Notes under the pieces: model-generated
The model's input: the letters and a program-made list of their open reading frames with translations, nothing else
Database searches by the model: none
What the model was told of the DNA's origin: nothing
Shown here: positions 28,181 to 38,011 of the stretch, in pieces
How positions within the stretch are numbered: the stretch's first letter is position 1
Layout: every line of letters begins with the position of its first letter
Made by a program: the position numbers and the translations under genes
NCBI GenBank assembly: GCA_004144345.1
Contig: SEEL01000001.1
Location: forward strand, 124,001 to 188,000
From: Hyphomicrobiales bacterium
Lineage (GTDB): Bacteria > Pseudomonadota > Alphaproteobacteria > Rhizobiales > Devosiaceae
Direction of reading: 5' to 3'
DNA length: 64,000 nucleotides

Positions 28181-28903
28181 TCAGGCGGTGGCGGCGGGCC
28201 CCGCATTGGCGCGGCTCAGCTTGCCGATGAGGTTGCGGTTGAAGCTCGCTTCGAGCGCGTGCCGGAGGTCCGGATGGTCGGCGAGGCTCGCCTTGAGCGT
28301 GGCACTGTCGAAGCTCGCGAGCCGCATCGGCCGGTCGGCGATCACCGTCGCCGTCGCCGGATTGCCCGACACGAACCCCATCTCGCCAACGAAATCGCCG
28401 CGCGAGCAGATCGCCACCAGCGCGCCGTGCTTTTCGATCCGCGCCGCGCCGTCGGTGACGAACAGCAGATGGTCGATCCGCTGCCCTTCCGAGATCAGCG
28501 TCTCCCCCGGCTCGACCTGGCGCCATTGCGCCAGCTTCAGCAGCTTGCGGCTCGCCCGGCCCGGCTGCCCCGGCAGCACGGTCGTTGCCAGCAGCGCCTC
28601 GTCCTCATTGGCATGCGACTGGCCGCGGTCCCACCAGATCAGCAGCAGCTGGCCGACATTGATCAGCACCAGCGCCGTCTCCCACGCCACCGTCACCGGG
28701 TCGTAGAGGATCATCGAGCGGATCAGGATGCGCGACACGCCGGCAAAGATGGCGATGGCGCGCAGCCACACGATGTTGCGCATCAGCATCGAGACGACGA
28801 GCAGCGCGTAGGGAAAATGTGCCCAGGAATAAAGCGGACTGACCAGATCGGGCAAAAACGGAAAAGTCGCGAGCGCCCACTCGCCAAAAGACGAAAAGTC
28901 CAT
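28181..28903 (-). CDS. Popeye-like membrane protein with a cyclic-nucleotide-binding fold (paralogue)
   Basis: A 240-aa protein of the same layout as its neighbour: three membrane helices (HFPYALLVVSMLMRNIVWLRA, AGVSRILIRSMILYDPV, ALVLINVGQLLLIWW) then a cNMP-like beta-roll. Its phosphate-binding cassette reads VGEMGFVSGNPATATV, again with Ala in place of the conserved Arg. Identical phrases such as VSMLMR, VWLRA and DPV show that the pair arose by tandem duplication. Upstream on the same strand is the DUF2339 membrane protein. Confidence 0.8.
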   Translation of the reverse strand: MDFSSFGEWALATFPFLPDLVSPLYSWAHFPYALLVVSMLMRNIVWLRAIAIFAGVSRILIRSMILYDPVTVAWETALVLINVGQLLLIWWDRGQSHANEDEALLATTVLPGQPGRASRKLLKLAQWRQVEPGETLISEGQRIDHLLFVTDGAARIEKHGALVAICSRGDFVGEMGFVSGNPATATVIADRPMRLASFDSATLKASLADHPDLRHALEASFNRNLIGKLSRANAGPAATA

Positions 28904-28967
28904 AGAGCCCCACCCACAGTATACCGGGCGAGTGTTGGCTATGGGCCGGGGCCGGTCAACTGGTAAG

Positions 28968-31694
28968 CTAGGCTACAGGTGTATCCGGCGGCCGCTGCAC
29001 ATCCTTGGGAAGCCCGATGCCGAAGACGAAACGGGCATAGGCCCAGGAGATGCCGAGGAAGCTCAGCCCCATCAACAGGAAGCTCAGCACGCGCCACAGG
29101 CCCTCCAGTTCCGACGCGTCGAACAGGAACACTTTTACTGTCGCCGCCAACACGAAGACAAAGCTCGTGGCCCGGGCGCCGCGATGTTTGAACACCACGC
29201 CGCCGATCAGCAGCAGCAGGCCGAAGGCGAGCGTGCCGATCGAATAGGCATAGAACTCGGATTGCGAGATATCGCCCTCGATGGTCGGCGCGCCGAGGTG
29301 CCAGGCCTGCCGGATATCGACCATCAGCATGGCGTAGGTCACCAGCACGGCAAACAGGGACACGCCGATGCCGAAATAATGGAGCCCCGGCCGCTCGTCC
29401 TTCCGCAGATGCCAGCCGATGAAATAGAGCAGCGCGGCCGGCAGCCCATAGGCGAGCAGCGTGATGTTGAACACGATCGTCCCCGGCACCTCGAAAGGCG
29501 GCCAGAACTGCAGCAGCGGCAGGAGCTGCGTGCCCAGCATCGCCAGCCCCATCAGCCCGGTGAGGATGATGCCGCCGACATAGGCGGCAGGCCGGTGGAA
29601 GCGGCGGCCCAGATAGATCGCGGCGGCGGCGAGCAGCAGCTCGGGCCCGGCAATGCGCGCCGCGACCAGCAGCGTGCCGTCCCAGCTCCAGGAGATGTGC
29701 GACCACGCCAGCAGATAGAACAGCCCGATCACTTCGATGATCATGCCGGCGATATCGAGCAGCGTCACCAGCAGGCGGCTCTCCTTCGGCCGGCTCAACT
29801 GGAACAGCGTTGCACCCGCCAGCATCGCGAGGCCCGGCAGCACCAGCAGCACGAGCGCATGTTGGGTGATGTCGCGCGCGAACAGATAGGTGAAATGCCC
29901 CGGCACGCGGACGCCCGGATCGAGATAGGAGAAGGCGCCGAGGATCAGGATGGCATAGACCAGCAGATACAGCGCCGCGAGGATGCGGAGGCCGCGTACC
30001 GGCGCCCGCATATGCACCGCGCCGAGCCCGAGAATGGCAATCGCGGCCGCCGCTGGGAAATATAGCGGGTAGAGTTCCAGCACCACGGCGAGCGACACCA
30101 GCGTCGTCACCGCCCCGCCCCACGCTGCATAGACCTGGCTGCGCTGCGTCTCATCGGCAAGGCGCGGCGCGAACACGCGCAGCAGCACGACAAAGCCCGT
30201 CGCCAGGAGCAGCGCCGACGCCGCCCACAGATGTTTGTTGTCGAGCGCGCCTTGCCAGCCGGTGATCTTGAACAGCGCGATCACGAACATGAAGACGATG
30301 GTGAAGGCGAACACGCCGGCCCACAGCCCCGGCTCGCGCAGCCGCCGGAACTGGTCCAGTGCGCCATAGCCGAGAACGATGGCGAAGAGGCCCGTGACGA
30401 GGAAGGCGCTGGTCTGGTCGGCTGTGTCCCACAGCAGCAGCGCCACGGACGCCGCGATCAGGATCGGCAGTTGCAGCGCCCGATGCGGCGGCGAGACGTA
30501 GCCGAGGCCCACCGCCAGCGCCGCGAACACGACGAGGCCCTGCCAATAGCCGATGTTGAAATCGGTCGCCCCGAGGCAGACGATGAAGCCGATGGCGGCG
30601 AGGATCACCGCCGCCGACAGGGCGCGCCGCTCGGCCGTCGCAAAGCCGGTGATACCGCGCAGGCTCACTCCATCGCTGTCCTCGCGCCAGCCCGGCCATG
30701 AGGCGATGGCCGCGATGACCGGCAGCGCGATGATCATCACGCTGCCCCACACCGTCTCGCGCGCCAATTGCCAGCTGAAGGCCCAGGCGACGAACCACAG
30801 CGCCGGTCCGGCCAGCCCGACAATGCTGAGCCGCCACCAGCCACGGAAGCGGATCACCGCGAAGCTCACCGCCGTCAGCGCCACCACATAGAGCGCGAGG
30901 AACGCCGCATTGGCGTCGTCACCGCCATAGACGAGCGGCGCGACATAGCCGCCGACGATGCCGACCAGCGCCACCACCTGCCCATAGGCGAGCGCGATGG
31001 CGATGGCGGCGAGGCTTACCGCGACGGTCGCGATGAAGCCCGCCCCCGATGGCACGAGGCCATAGGTCTTGGTGGCGAGATAGGCCGTCGCATAGGCGGT
31101 GGCGATGGCCGCCGCGCCCAGCGCCGAGGCGATCGCGGCGACATTGCCGCCCTTCACCCGCCGCCGCACGAATTCGGCGCCCGCGAGGAAGGCGAGCGAG
31201 GCGGCGGCCGCCGACAGCACCCGCATCTCGGGGCCGAAGAAGCCGCTCTCGATGGCGTAGCTGACGAAGAAGAAGCCGGCGACCGAGAGCGCAATCGCCC
31301 CCAGCCACACCGGCAGGCGCAGGCCGATGAAGCGTTCCCAGTCGAAGCGCTTGGGCGCCGTGACTTGCGGCGGCACCGGTGTCCACGGCCCATCCGTCGC
31401 CGGCGGCTTATCCTCGTCTGCCGCTGCCGCGGCGCCCGCTTCTGAAGGCGCCTCCTCCGGGCTGGGCATCATCGAGGCGGCCGGCACCGGGGGCGCCTTC
31501 GCGGTTTCCGGCGCCGCCTCACCACGCAGCTCCGACAGAACCTCGGCGCCGCGATCGGGGCCGCTTTCGAGCCGCTGCAGCCTGGCGCCAAAACTCTCGT
31601 TCAACTTGGTCAGCCGCCGCTCGAGCCCGCTGATGCGCCCGCCCAGCACGAACACGGTCACGACAAGCGCAATGATCGCCAGCAACTCGCCCAT
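28968..31694 (-). CDS. DUF2339 multi-pass membrane protein
   Basis: A 908-aa protein with an N-terminal membrane anchor (LLAIIALVVTVFVLGG), a coiled-coil stretch (ISGLERRLTKLNESFGARLQRLES), a Pro/Ala/Glu linker, the entry motif RFDWERFIGLRLPVWLGAIAL and then some 22-25 hydrophobic helices. Length and layout fit DUF2339 proteins, whose function is unknown; envelope roles have been suggested. It probably is transcribed with the two Popeye-like genes downstream, 64 bases away. Confidence 0.88.
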   Translation of the reverse strand: MGELLAIIALVVTVFVLGGRISGLERRLTKLNESFGARLQRLESGPDRGAEVLSELRGEAAPETAKAPPVPAASMMPSPEEAPSEAGAAAAADEDKPPATDGPWTPVPPQVTAPKRFDWERFIGLRLPVWLGAIALSVAGFFFVSYAIESGFFGPEMRVLSAAAASLAFLAGAEFVRRRVKGGNVAAIASALGAAAIATAYATAYLATKTYGLVPSGAGFIATVAVSLAAIAIALAYGQVVALVGIVGGYVAPLVYGGDDANAAFLALYVVALTAVSFAVIRFRGWWRLSIVGLAGPALWFVAWAFSWQLARETVWGSVMIIALPVIAAIASWPGWREDSDGVSLRGITGFATAERRALSAAVILAAIGFIVCLGATDFNIGYWQGLVVFAALAVGLGYVSPPHRALQLPILIAASVALLLWDTADQTSAFLVTGLFAIVLGYGALDQFRRLREPGLWAGVFAFTIVFMFVIALFKITGWQGALDNKHLWAASALLLATGFVVLLRVFAPRLADETQRSQVYAAWGGAVTTLVSLAVVLELYPLYFPAAAAIAILGLGAVHMRAPVRGLRILAALYLLVYAILILGAFSYLDPGVRVPGHFTYLFARDITQHALVLLVLPGLAMLAGATLFQLSRPKESRLLVTLLDIAGMIIEVIGLFYLLAWSHISWSWDGTLLVAARIAGPELLLAAAAIYLGRRFHRPAAYVGGIILTGLMGLAMLGTQLLPLLQFWPPFEVPGTIVFNITLLAYGLPAALLYFIGWHLRKDERPGLHYFGIGVSLFAVLVTYAMLMVDIRQAWHLGAPTIEGDISQSEFYAYSIGTLAFGLLLLIGGVVFKHRGARATSFVFVLAATVKVFLFDASELEGLWRVLSFLLMGLSFLGISWAYARFVFGIGLPKDVQRPPDTPVA

Positions 31695-31895
31695 GCGATT
31701 TCAACCCTCAATGCCCGCGGCGAGAGGGCCATGCTGCCCGCGCCGCGTCAAGCCGAGGGTTGCGCCCGCGCGGTGCAGATGTAATGGATTACATCTGCGC
31801 CGGGAGGGGAAGCGGCTGGGCCAGCGGCTGGAGCGCGTTCCGCGCGAAACCGCTGGACCAGAGCACATAAAGAGCCAGCGCCGAGGGAGGTTCAT

Positions 31896-33113
31896 TTGTC
31901 CGATAGCCGTCTGGCCGGGGCCGATTTCGTGCGCGCCGCCGCCTGTCTCATGGTCGTGGCCCATCACGTGGCGCAACGCATCTCGCCCGATATCCTGACG
32001 CCCGGCCAGCAGGGCCTCGCCATGGGCGTCCAGATGTTCGCCTTCGGCGTCGCGGCATTCTTCGTGCTCTCGGGCTATCTGCTCGCCCGCCCGTTCTGGG
32101 TGGCGCTCGACAAGGGCGACCCGATGCCGTCGCTGCGCACCTACGCCATCCGGCGCGGCGCCCGCATCCTGCCCGCCTTCTGGCTCAACCTCACCATCGT
32201 CTTCGTGCTGAGCTTTACCCTGCTCGGCACGCCCTTCGATGGCCCGCTGCTGCTGCGCTATCTGAGCGGCATGTTCCTCGTCGCCGATTTCCACTGGCTC
32301 ACCTGGTTCCCGGTCGAGTTCAACGGCCCGCTCTGGTCGATCGGCGCCGAAATCACCTCCTATGCGCTGCTGCCGCTCTGCCTCTGGCTGCTGTTCAAGC
32401 TGCCGTTCACGCGCGGCTGGCTCGCCCGCCTCGGCTGGGTCGCCATCATCGGTGCGCTGCTCGGCCTGCAATTGCTGGCGCTGCGTTACCTCATGCCCGA
32501 TGCCAATCTGCGCGGCTGGGAATATGGCATGGTGGGCGGCGCGAAATTCTGGTGGCCCAATTACAACCCCATCGCCTTCTACGCGATCTTCGCCGTCGGG
32601 GCGCTCGCCGCCGGCGTGCAGGTCAAGCTCGCAACGCTGCGCTCAGGCTGGTTCGATCTCGTGGCGCTGGGCGGCCTCGGCCTCGCCATCTGGGCGCTGT
32701 GGGCGGGCTTCCCCTACCCCGATGCCTATGGCTGGGCCGGCATCCCCTATGGCTATCCGTGGTTCCCGCTCGGCGTCGCGCTCATCCTCGTCGGCACGCC
32801 CTCCTCGGTCGTGCTGCACAAGCTCACTGAGCTCTCGCCCATCGCCTATGTCGCGCGCGTCTCGTTCGGTGTCTACATCTGGCACTACATGCTGATGGAG
32901 ATCGTCCGCGTCCTCTGGCAGCCGCGCTACATCTATGCCGGCATGATCAATGCCGGCGCCTGGGCGTGGATCAGCCTCGCCGTCGTGGTGATGAGCTTCT
33001 TCATCGCGACGCTCTCCTATGCGCTGCTCGAAGAGCCAATCATCCGCTGGGCCCGTGGCCTCGAAAAGCGCGCGACCCCCGCCAACCCCACCCTCTCTCC
33101 TGCCGCAGGCTGA
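31896..33113 (+). CDS. Acyltransferase 3 family membrane protein
   Basis: A 405-aa multi-pass membrane O-acyltransferase, of the type that acetylates or succinylates surface polysaccharides and lipids. The N-terminal LAGADFVRAAACLMVVAHH carries the conserved Arg and the catalytic-type His. About ten hydrophobic helices follow, with ARILPAFWLNL and PLWSIGAEI, typical of family 3. The start is TTG at 31896, supported by GAGGGAGG eight bases before it. It is followed after one base by a DUF1349 gene, so both are co-expressed. Confidence 0.92.
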   Translation: MSDSRLAGADFVRAAACLMVVAHHVAQRISPDILTPGQQGLAMGVQMFAFGVAAFFVLSGYLLARPFWVALDKGDPMPSLRTYAIRRGARILPAFWLNLTIVFVLSFTLLGTPFDGPLLLRYLSGMFLVADFHWLTWFPVEFNGPLWSIGAEITSYALLPLCLWLLFKLPFTRGWLARLGWVAIIGALLGLQLLALRYLMPDANLRGWEYGMVGGAKFWWPNYNPIAFYAIFAVGALAAGVQVKLATLRSGWFDLVALGGLGLAIWALWAGFPYPDAYGWAGIPYGYPWFPLGVALILVGTPSSVVLHKLTELSPIAYVARVSFGVYIWHYMLMEIVRVLWQPRYIYAGMINAGAWAWISLAVVVMSFFIATLSYALLEEPIIRWARGLEKRATPANPTLSPAAG

Positions 33114-33114
33114 C

Positions 33115-33693
33115 ATGCCCGAAACTGGAACGCCGTACTGGATCAACGAACCGCCGGCCCATCGCGAGGCCGGCGGCGTGCTCCATGTCACCACCGGCAA
33201 AGACACCGACTGGTGGAACAACACCTTCTATGGCTTCAAGCATCTGAGTGGCCATTTCCGCGCCACGCCGGTCAGCGGCGACTTCAGCCTCACCGTCAGC
33301 TTTGCCGCGCCCTATGCCAATCTCTACGACCAGGCCGGGGCGATGCTGCGCGTCGATGACAATAACTGGCTTAAATGCGGCGTCGAATTTACCGATGGCC
33401 GCAAGAACTTCTCCGTCGTCGTCACCCGCGACGACCAGTCCGACTGGTCGGTGATGCCGCTCGATGGCGATGTCGAAGCGCCCGTCACCTTGCGCCTCAC
33501 CCGCCACGCCGAGGCGCTGCGCGTGCAGATCGAGCGCGACGGCAAGTTCCACCTCGTCCGCCTCGCCTTCCTCAACATGCCGGAAACTATCGAGGCCGGA
33601 CCGATGTGCTGCTCACCGCTGGGCGAGGGGCTCGCCGTCGCCTTCCAGCGCCTCAGCTTCGAGGCGCCCATCGACCGCGAGCTGCACGATTAG
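33115..33693 (+). CDS. DUF1349 (concanavalin-like beta-sandwich) protein
   Basis: A 192-aa soluble protein with the DUF1349 pattern: DTDWWNNTFYGFKHLSGHF, FAAPYANLYDQAGAMLRVD, NWLKCGVEFTDGRKNFS and a C-terminal FLNMPETIEAGPMCCSP. This beta-sandwich family resembles lectin or glycosidase-like folds, and no catalytic role is established. ATG at 33115 lies one base after the acyltransferase stop, so the pair is probably translationally coupled. Confidence 0.9.
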   Translation: MPETGTPYWINEPPAHREAGGVLHVTTGKDTDWWNNTFYGFKHLSGHFRATPVSGDFSLTVSFAAPYANLYDQAGAMLRVDDNNWLKCGVEFTDGRKNFSVVVTRDDQSDWSVMPLDGDVEAPVTLRLTRHAEALRVQIERDGKFHLVRLAFLNMPETIEAGPMCCSPLGEGLAVAFQRLSFEAPIDRELHD

Positions 33694-34172
33694 TTGAGGA
33701 TCGCGATCGACAGATTCAGCGTCGAGGCAAACGCCACCCACGCCGCATAGGGCACGAACATCAGCGCCGAAGCGCGGTCGCGGTTCCAGTTCACCACGAT
33801 GAAGGCGAGGATCAGCGCGAGGATCGTGATGATGATGGCGAAAGCCGGCCACAGCAGATGCAGCGTGAACCAGGTCGGCGACCAGGCCCAGTTGAGCAGC
33901 ATCTGCGCGCCCCACAGGAACATCGCCGGGCTCGACGCATCGCGGAGGAAGACGCGCGCCCCGGCAATGCCGATCAGCACGTAGAGCGTGAACCACATCG
34001 GCGCGAACAGCCAGTTCGGCGGATTGAACGGCGGCTTGTTCAGTGACTCATACCAGGCATCGGGCCCGGTGCTGATGCCGATCACGGCACCCACGCCGAC
34101 GACGAGGGCAATGAAGATCGCGGTGACGACCAGCGTCCGCGGGCTGCGATAATCGAGGGTCATTGTGCTCAT
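33690..34172 (-). CDS. tspO: TspO/MBR family protein
   Basis: A 160-aa five-helix membrane protein related to the tryptophan-rich sensory protein and mitochondrial benzodiazepine receptor, implicated in porphyrin-dependent signalling. Signature stretches are WYESLNKPPFNPPNWLFAPMW and the Trp-rich LLNWAWSPTWF. The frame is open to 34214; ATG at 34172 follows AGGA and fits the family. It converges with the DUF1349 gene by a 4-base overlap, and lies 41 bases after rsmB on the same strand. Confidence 0.9.
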   Translation of the reverse strand: MSTMTLDYRSPRTLVVTAIFIALVVGVGAVIGISTGPDAWYESLNKPPFNPPNWLFAPMWFTLYVLIGIAGARVFLRDASSPAMFLWGAQMLLNWAWSPTWFTLHLLWPAFAIIITILALILAFIVVNWNRDRASALMFVPYAAWVAFASTLNLSIAILN

Positions 34173-34213
34173 GGGGGTCCTAACGCGCGTAACGCGCTTT
34201 AGGTTCACCCGCA

Positions 34214-35509
34214 CTAGCCCCGGTGGCGCAGCACCATGGCGAAAAAGCCGTCGGTCCCGGTCTTGAGCGGCGTCAGCAGTGCCCCGCCTTCCGGCGTCAG
34301 ATGCACCTGCGCCGACGCCCCCGGCGCCATCGCCTCGAGCAGCGGCCCGGCTGGCACCGCCTCGAATTCGGGATGCGCGGCAAGGAAGCGCCGCATCTGC
34401 CCGCTGTTCTCCTCATCGAGGATCGAGCAGGTGATGTAGACCAGCTCGCCGCCCGGCTTCACATAGCGCACGCCCGCTTCGAGGATCGCCGCCTGTTCGT
34501 CGACGCGCAGCGCCAATTGCTCGGCGCTCAGCTTCCACTTCGCATGCGGCTGCCGCCGCCAGGTGCCCGAGCCGGTGCATGGCGCATCGAGCACCACGCG
34601 GTCCATCTTGCCCACCAGATCGTCCAGCGCACCCTCGCCCGGCGCGCGCACCTGCACATTGCGCGCGCCATTGCGCTTCAGCCGGTCATAGATCGGCGCC
34701 AGCCGGTGGCGGTCGCTGTCATAGGCGAAGATCTGGCCCTTGTTGCCCATCGACGCGGCCATCGCCAGCGTCTTGCCGCCGGCCCCGGCGCAGAGGTCGA
34801 GCACCTGCTCGCCGGGCTTGGCGCCCGCCAGCAGCGCCACGATCTGGCTGCCCTGGTCCTGCACTTCGAACCAGCCCTTGAGATAGCCCTCGTCGGCCTG
34901 CACGTTCGGCGTGCGGCTGTCGCGCTCGCCCCCGGCGATGCGGACACCCACCGGCGAAAGCGCCGCCGGCTGCGCCGCGACACGCTCCAGCGATTTCAGC
35001 ACCCGCGCGCGGTCCGCCTTCAGCGTGTTGACGCGCAAATCCAGCGCCGGCCGCCCGGCCATGGCCCTGCCCTCGTCGCGCCAGAACGGCCCGAGGCTCG
35101 CCTTCAGCGACGGCACCACCCATTCGGGGAAATCGGCGCGAACGTATTCGGGCGCGTCTTCCAGCGGATCGGCGCTGCTCAGCCGCTGCACTTCGTCGGC
35201 GCTGAGCACTTCGGGCGCATGGGTGTCGGCGGCGAACAGATCGTTGAGCTCTTCCGGCGTCGCGCCCCAGTCGCGCACCGCGACGGCCAGCACCAGCGCC
35301 CGCGCGCTGTCGCTGCCCATCGCAAAGCCATGGCTCGCGCGCTTGCGCAGCGCGTCATAGACAATGTTGCCGATGGCGGCGCGGTCGCCCGCCCCCGCAA
35401 AGCGGTTGTTGATCCCCCACGCCTTCAGCGCCTCGGCCACCGGCCGGTGACGCTGTGCAATATCCTCGAGGATTTCGATGGCGGCGGAGAGACGGCCAGG
35501 CAATTTCAT
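34214..35509 (-). CDS. rsmB: RsmB-type rRNA (cytosine-5) methyltransferase
   Basis: A 431-aa protein with an N-terminal NusB-like helical domain and a C-terminal Rossmann methyltransferase domain. SAM motif DLCAGAGGKTLAMA, the DAPCTGSGTWRRQP motif IV and YITCSILDEEN motif VI with the catalytic cysteine are present. It probably methylates C967-type 16S rRNA. Its start overlaps the MAPEG stop by 4 bases (ATGA), part of a coupled chain from guaB. RsmF or another m5C target cannot be excluded. Confidence 0.88.
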   Translation of the reverse strand: MKLPGRLSAAIEILEDIAQRHRPVAEALKAWGINNRFAGAGDRAAIGNIVYDALRKRASHGFAMGSDSARALVLAVAVRDWGATPEELNDLFAADTHAPEVLSADEVQRLSSADPLEDAPEYVRADFPEWVVPSLKASLGPFWRDEGRAMAGRPALDLRVNTLKADRARVLKSLERVAAQPAALSPVGVRIAGGERDSRTPNVQADEGYLKGWFEVQDQGSQIVALLAGAKPGEQVLDLCAGAGGKTLAMAASMGNKGQIFAYDSDRHRLAPIYDRLKRNGARNVQVRAPGEGALDDLVGKMDRVVLDAPCTGSGTWRRQPHAKWKLSAEQLALRVDEQAAILEAGVRYVKPGGELVYITCSILDEENSGQMRRFLAAHPEFEAVPAGPLLEAMAPGASAQVHLTPEGGALLTPLKTGTDGFFAMVLRHRG

Positions 35510-35949
35510 ACGCGGTTCCAGACCCAGATGAAGAACAGCCGGGCGATAAGCTCCAGCCAGAAGAAACTCAACAGGCCGAGGCCCACCACATAGGCGGCAA
35601 AACGCGACGGCACATGATTGCGCGCCGCGAACACCGCAGCATGGACGATCCGGCTCAGCACGAACAGCCAGGCCAGCAGCGCCTCGATCCAGATCGAGCC
35701 GAAAAACAGCGACAGGCCGCAGGCCACGTAGAACAGCACCGGCAGCTGGAACTGGTTGTCGAACGCATTCGACACCCGCTTCTCATGCTCCGGCCACGGC
35801 TCGCGCGACAGCGCCATGTCGCGCAGCTTCATCTCGCCGCGCGCCACCATGGGCACGCGGATGGCGCCCATCACCAGCAGCAGCACCAGCGCAATCGCCC
35901 CCTGCGCCAGCACCGCGCCGGCGACCCACAGCGAGAATTCGGTCATCAT
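35506..35949 (-). CDS. MAPEG family membrane protein
   Basis: A 147-aa four-helix membrane protein. The loop between helices 1 and 2 (MVARGEMKLRDMAL), followed by KRVSNAFDNQFQLPVLFYVAC, has the MAPEG pattern RxxNAxExxPxF in variant form. Family members act on eicosanoids and glutathione conjugates in eukaryotes, but the bacterial role is unclear. The start overlaps the stop of the upstream membrane gene by 4 bases, and its stop overlaps rsmB by 4 bases. Confidence 0.85.
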   Translation of the reverse strand: MMTEFSLWVAGAVLAQGAIALVLLLVMGAIRVPMVARGEMKLRDMALSREPWPEHEKRVSNAFDNQFQLPVLFYVACGLSLFFGSIWIEALLAWLFVLSRIVHAAVFAARNHVPSRFAAYVVGLGLLSFFWLELIARLFFIWVWNRV

Positions 35950-36509
35950 GCGCCCTGCCCGCGCCGGCGGAACAGCTTTGCGACGAAAGGTCCAAGCGCC
36001 AGCACGAGCAGCGCCGTATAGGCGAGCGACGACAGCACGCTCTTGGTCAGGGTCAGGCCCGAGGCCAGTCCGACCTGCGCGTCGGTCAAGGCGTCGGCCG
36101 GGGTCGCGAGCATGCCCGATACCGCGGCGTTCTCGCCGAGATCGCACGCCACCGCCGCAACGATCAGGGCCACCAGCAGCGGCGGCAGCCACGCGGGCAG
36201 CGGCAGGCCGTGGCGGCGCCAGCGCGCCGACGCGGCCACCAGCCAATAGCCCACCGTGAGCCCGAGCAGGATCGGGAACGCCATGTCCCAGCGATGCTGG
36301 ACGTTTTCGTAATAGTCGATGCCCGCCGGCCCCAGCGCCGTCACGATGGCCGCGGCGACCGGGCGGTCATAGCCGCCGGGCCGCAGGTCGAAGACGGCGA
36401 GGCCGCCGGTGAGTTGCGCCAGATGCGGCAGCGTCGTGGTGAGCATCACGGCGTAGACCACCACGGTCGCCGCCGTTACCACCCACGCCGCTATCCGCCA
36501 GCGGCTCAT
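35946..36509 (-). CDS. Hypothetical multi-pass membrane protein
   Basis: A 187-aa protein with about four hydrophobic helices (WVVTAATVVVYAVML, FPILLGLTVGYWLV, LLVALIVAAVACDLGENAA, LSSLAYTALLVLALGPF). The motif CDLGENAAVSGML sits at the edge of helix 3. No firm family. It begins one base into the guaB stop (TGATG) and ends overlapping the MAPEG gene, so it is tied to both by translation. Confidence 0.75.
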   Translation of the reverse strand: MSRWRIAAWVVTAATVVVYAVMLTTTLPHLAQLTGGLAVFDLRPGGYDRPVAAAIVTALGPAGIDYYENVQHRWDMAFPILLGLTVGYWLVAASARWRRHGLPLPAWLPPLLVALIVAAVACDLGENAAVSGMLATPADALTDAQVGLASGLTLTKSVLSSLAYTALLVLALGPFVAKLFRRRGQGA

Positions 36510-38011
36510 CAGATGCCGCCGCGATAGTTCGGCGGCTCGCGCGTGATGGTCACGTCGTGCACATGGCTTTCGCTCAGCGCCGCGCCCGAGATTTTGACGA
36601 ACGTCGCGTTGTCGCGGAAGTCCCGCAGATCGCGGGCGCCGGTGTAGCCCATCGCGGCGCGGAGGCCGCCTGCCAGCTGGTGCAGCACATTGCCCGCCGG
36701 GCCCTTATACGGCACCTGCCCCTCAATGCCCTCGGGCACGAGTTTCAGCTGGTCGCGCACTTCCTGCTGGAAATAGCGGTCGGCCGAGCCGCGCGCCATG
36801 GCGCCCACCGAGCCCATGCCGCGATAGGCTTTGTAGCTGCGGCCCTGGTAGAGATAGACCTCGCCCGGGCTTTCGTCGGTACCGGCGAGGAGCGAGCCGA
36901 CCATCGCGACCGACGCGCCGCCCGCGAGGGCCTTGGCGAGATCGCCCGAGAATTTGATGCCGCCATCGGCGATCACTGGAACGCCGCTCTTGTCGGCTTC
37001 CTCGGCACAGGCCATCACCGCCGCAAGTTGCGGCACACCCACACCGGCGACGATGCGTGTGGTGCAGATCGAGCCCGGGCCGATGCCCACCTTGATCGAA
37101 TCCGCGCCCGCATCGATCAGCGCGCGCGTCGCTTCCGCCGTCGCCACATTGCCGGCGACAATGCGGGTCGAATTGCTCTCGCGCTTGACGCGCTCCACCG
37201 CCTCGGCGACGCGCACCGAATGGCCATGCGCCGTGTCGATCACGAGGAGATCGACGCCGGCATCGATCAGCGCCATCGAGCGCTCAAAGCCCTTGTCGCC
37301 CACCGTCGAAGCCGCCGCGACGCGGAGGCGCCCCTGCGCATCCTTGACCGCCATCGGGTTGAGCTGGGCCTTCTCGATGTCCTTGACGGTCACGAGGCCG
37401 ACGAGGTTGCCCTCATCGTCCACCACCAGCAGCTTTTCGATGCGGTGGCGATGCAGCAGCGACTTCGCCTCATCCTTGCCGACGCCATCGCGCACGGTGA
37501 TGAGGTTCTCATGCGTCATGAGCTCGGAAATCTTCTGCCGCTCATTGGTGGCAAAGCGCACGTCGCGGTTGGTCAGGATGCCGATCAGCTTGCCGGTCAC
37601 GCGCCCGCCCATGCCGCCATTGGCGACCACCGGAATGCCGGAGATGCGGTTGGCGCGCATCAGGGCCAGCGCCTCGGCCAGCGTCGCGTCCGGGCCGATG
37701 GTGATGGGGTTCACCACCATGCCGCTCTCGAACGATTTTACCTGCCGCACCTGCTCGGCCTGCTGCTCGGGCTCGAGGTTGCGATGGATGACGCCGAGGC
37801 CACCGGCCTGCGCCATGGCAATCGCCATCTCATATTCGGTCACGGTGTCCATGGCCGCCGACAGCAGCGGCAGGTTCAGCTCGATGTCTTTGGTCACGCG
37901 GGAGCGGACGCTGACTTCGGTCGGCAGCACCTCGGAGCGCGCCGGCTGCAGCAGCACGTCGTCGAAGGTCAGGGCGGAATCGCCGGTAATAGAGGTGATG
38001 ATCTTCGCCAA
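36509..38011 (-). CDS. guaB: IMP dehydrogenase
   Basis: Oxidises IMP to XMP, the branch to GMP. The 500-aa protein has a beta-alpha barrel interrupted by two CBS domains (about 95-215) and the catalytic Cys316 in [13 protein letters not shown], with [17 protein letters not shown] and the active-site flap RYFQ. It heads a minus-strand chain with three to four small genes downstream. The promoter should lie in the 187 bases before the divergent sulfotransferase. Confidence 0.97.
   Translation of the reverse strand: MAKIITSITGDSALTFDDVLLQPARSEVLPTEVSVRSRVTKDIELNLPLLSAAMDTVTEYEMAIAMAQAGGLGVIHRNLEPEQQAEQVRQVKSFESGMVVNPITIGPDATLAEALALMRANRISGIPVVANGGMGGRVTGKLIGILTNRDVRFATNERQKISELMTHENLITVRDGVGKDEAKSLLHRHRIEKLLVVDDEGNLVGLVTVKDIEKAQLNPMAVKDAQGRLRVAAASTVGDKGFERSMALIDAGVDLLVIDTAHGHSVRVAEAVERVKRESNSTRIVAGNVATAEATRALIDAGADSIKVGIGPGSICTTRIVAGVGVPQLAAVMACAEEADKSGVPVIADGGIKFSGDLAKALAGGASVAMVGSLLAGTDESPGEVYLYQGRSYKAYRGMGSVGAMARGSADRYFQQEVRDQLKLVPEGIEGQVPYKGPAGNVLHQLAGGLRAAMGYTGARDLRDFRDNATFVKISGAALSESHVHDVTITREPPNYRGGI

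Noticed and set aside
28932-31445. Long plus-strand frames opposite the DUF2339 gene
   Set aside because: Low-complexity His/Gln/Arg-rich translations with no domain; DUF2339 on the minus strand explains the region.
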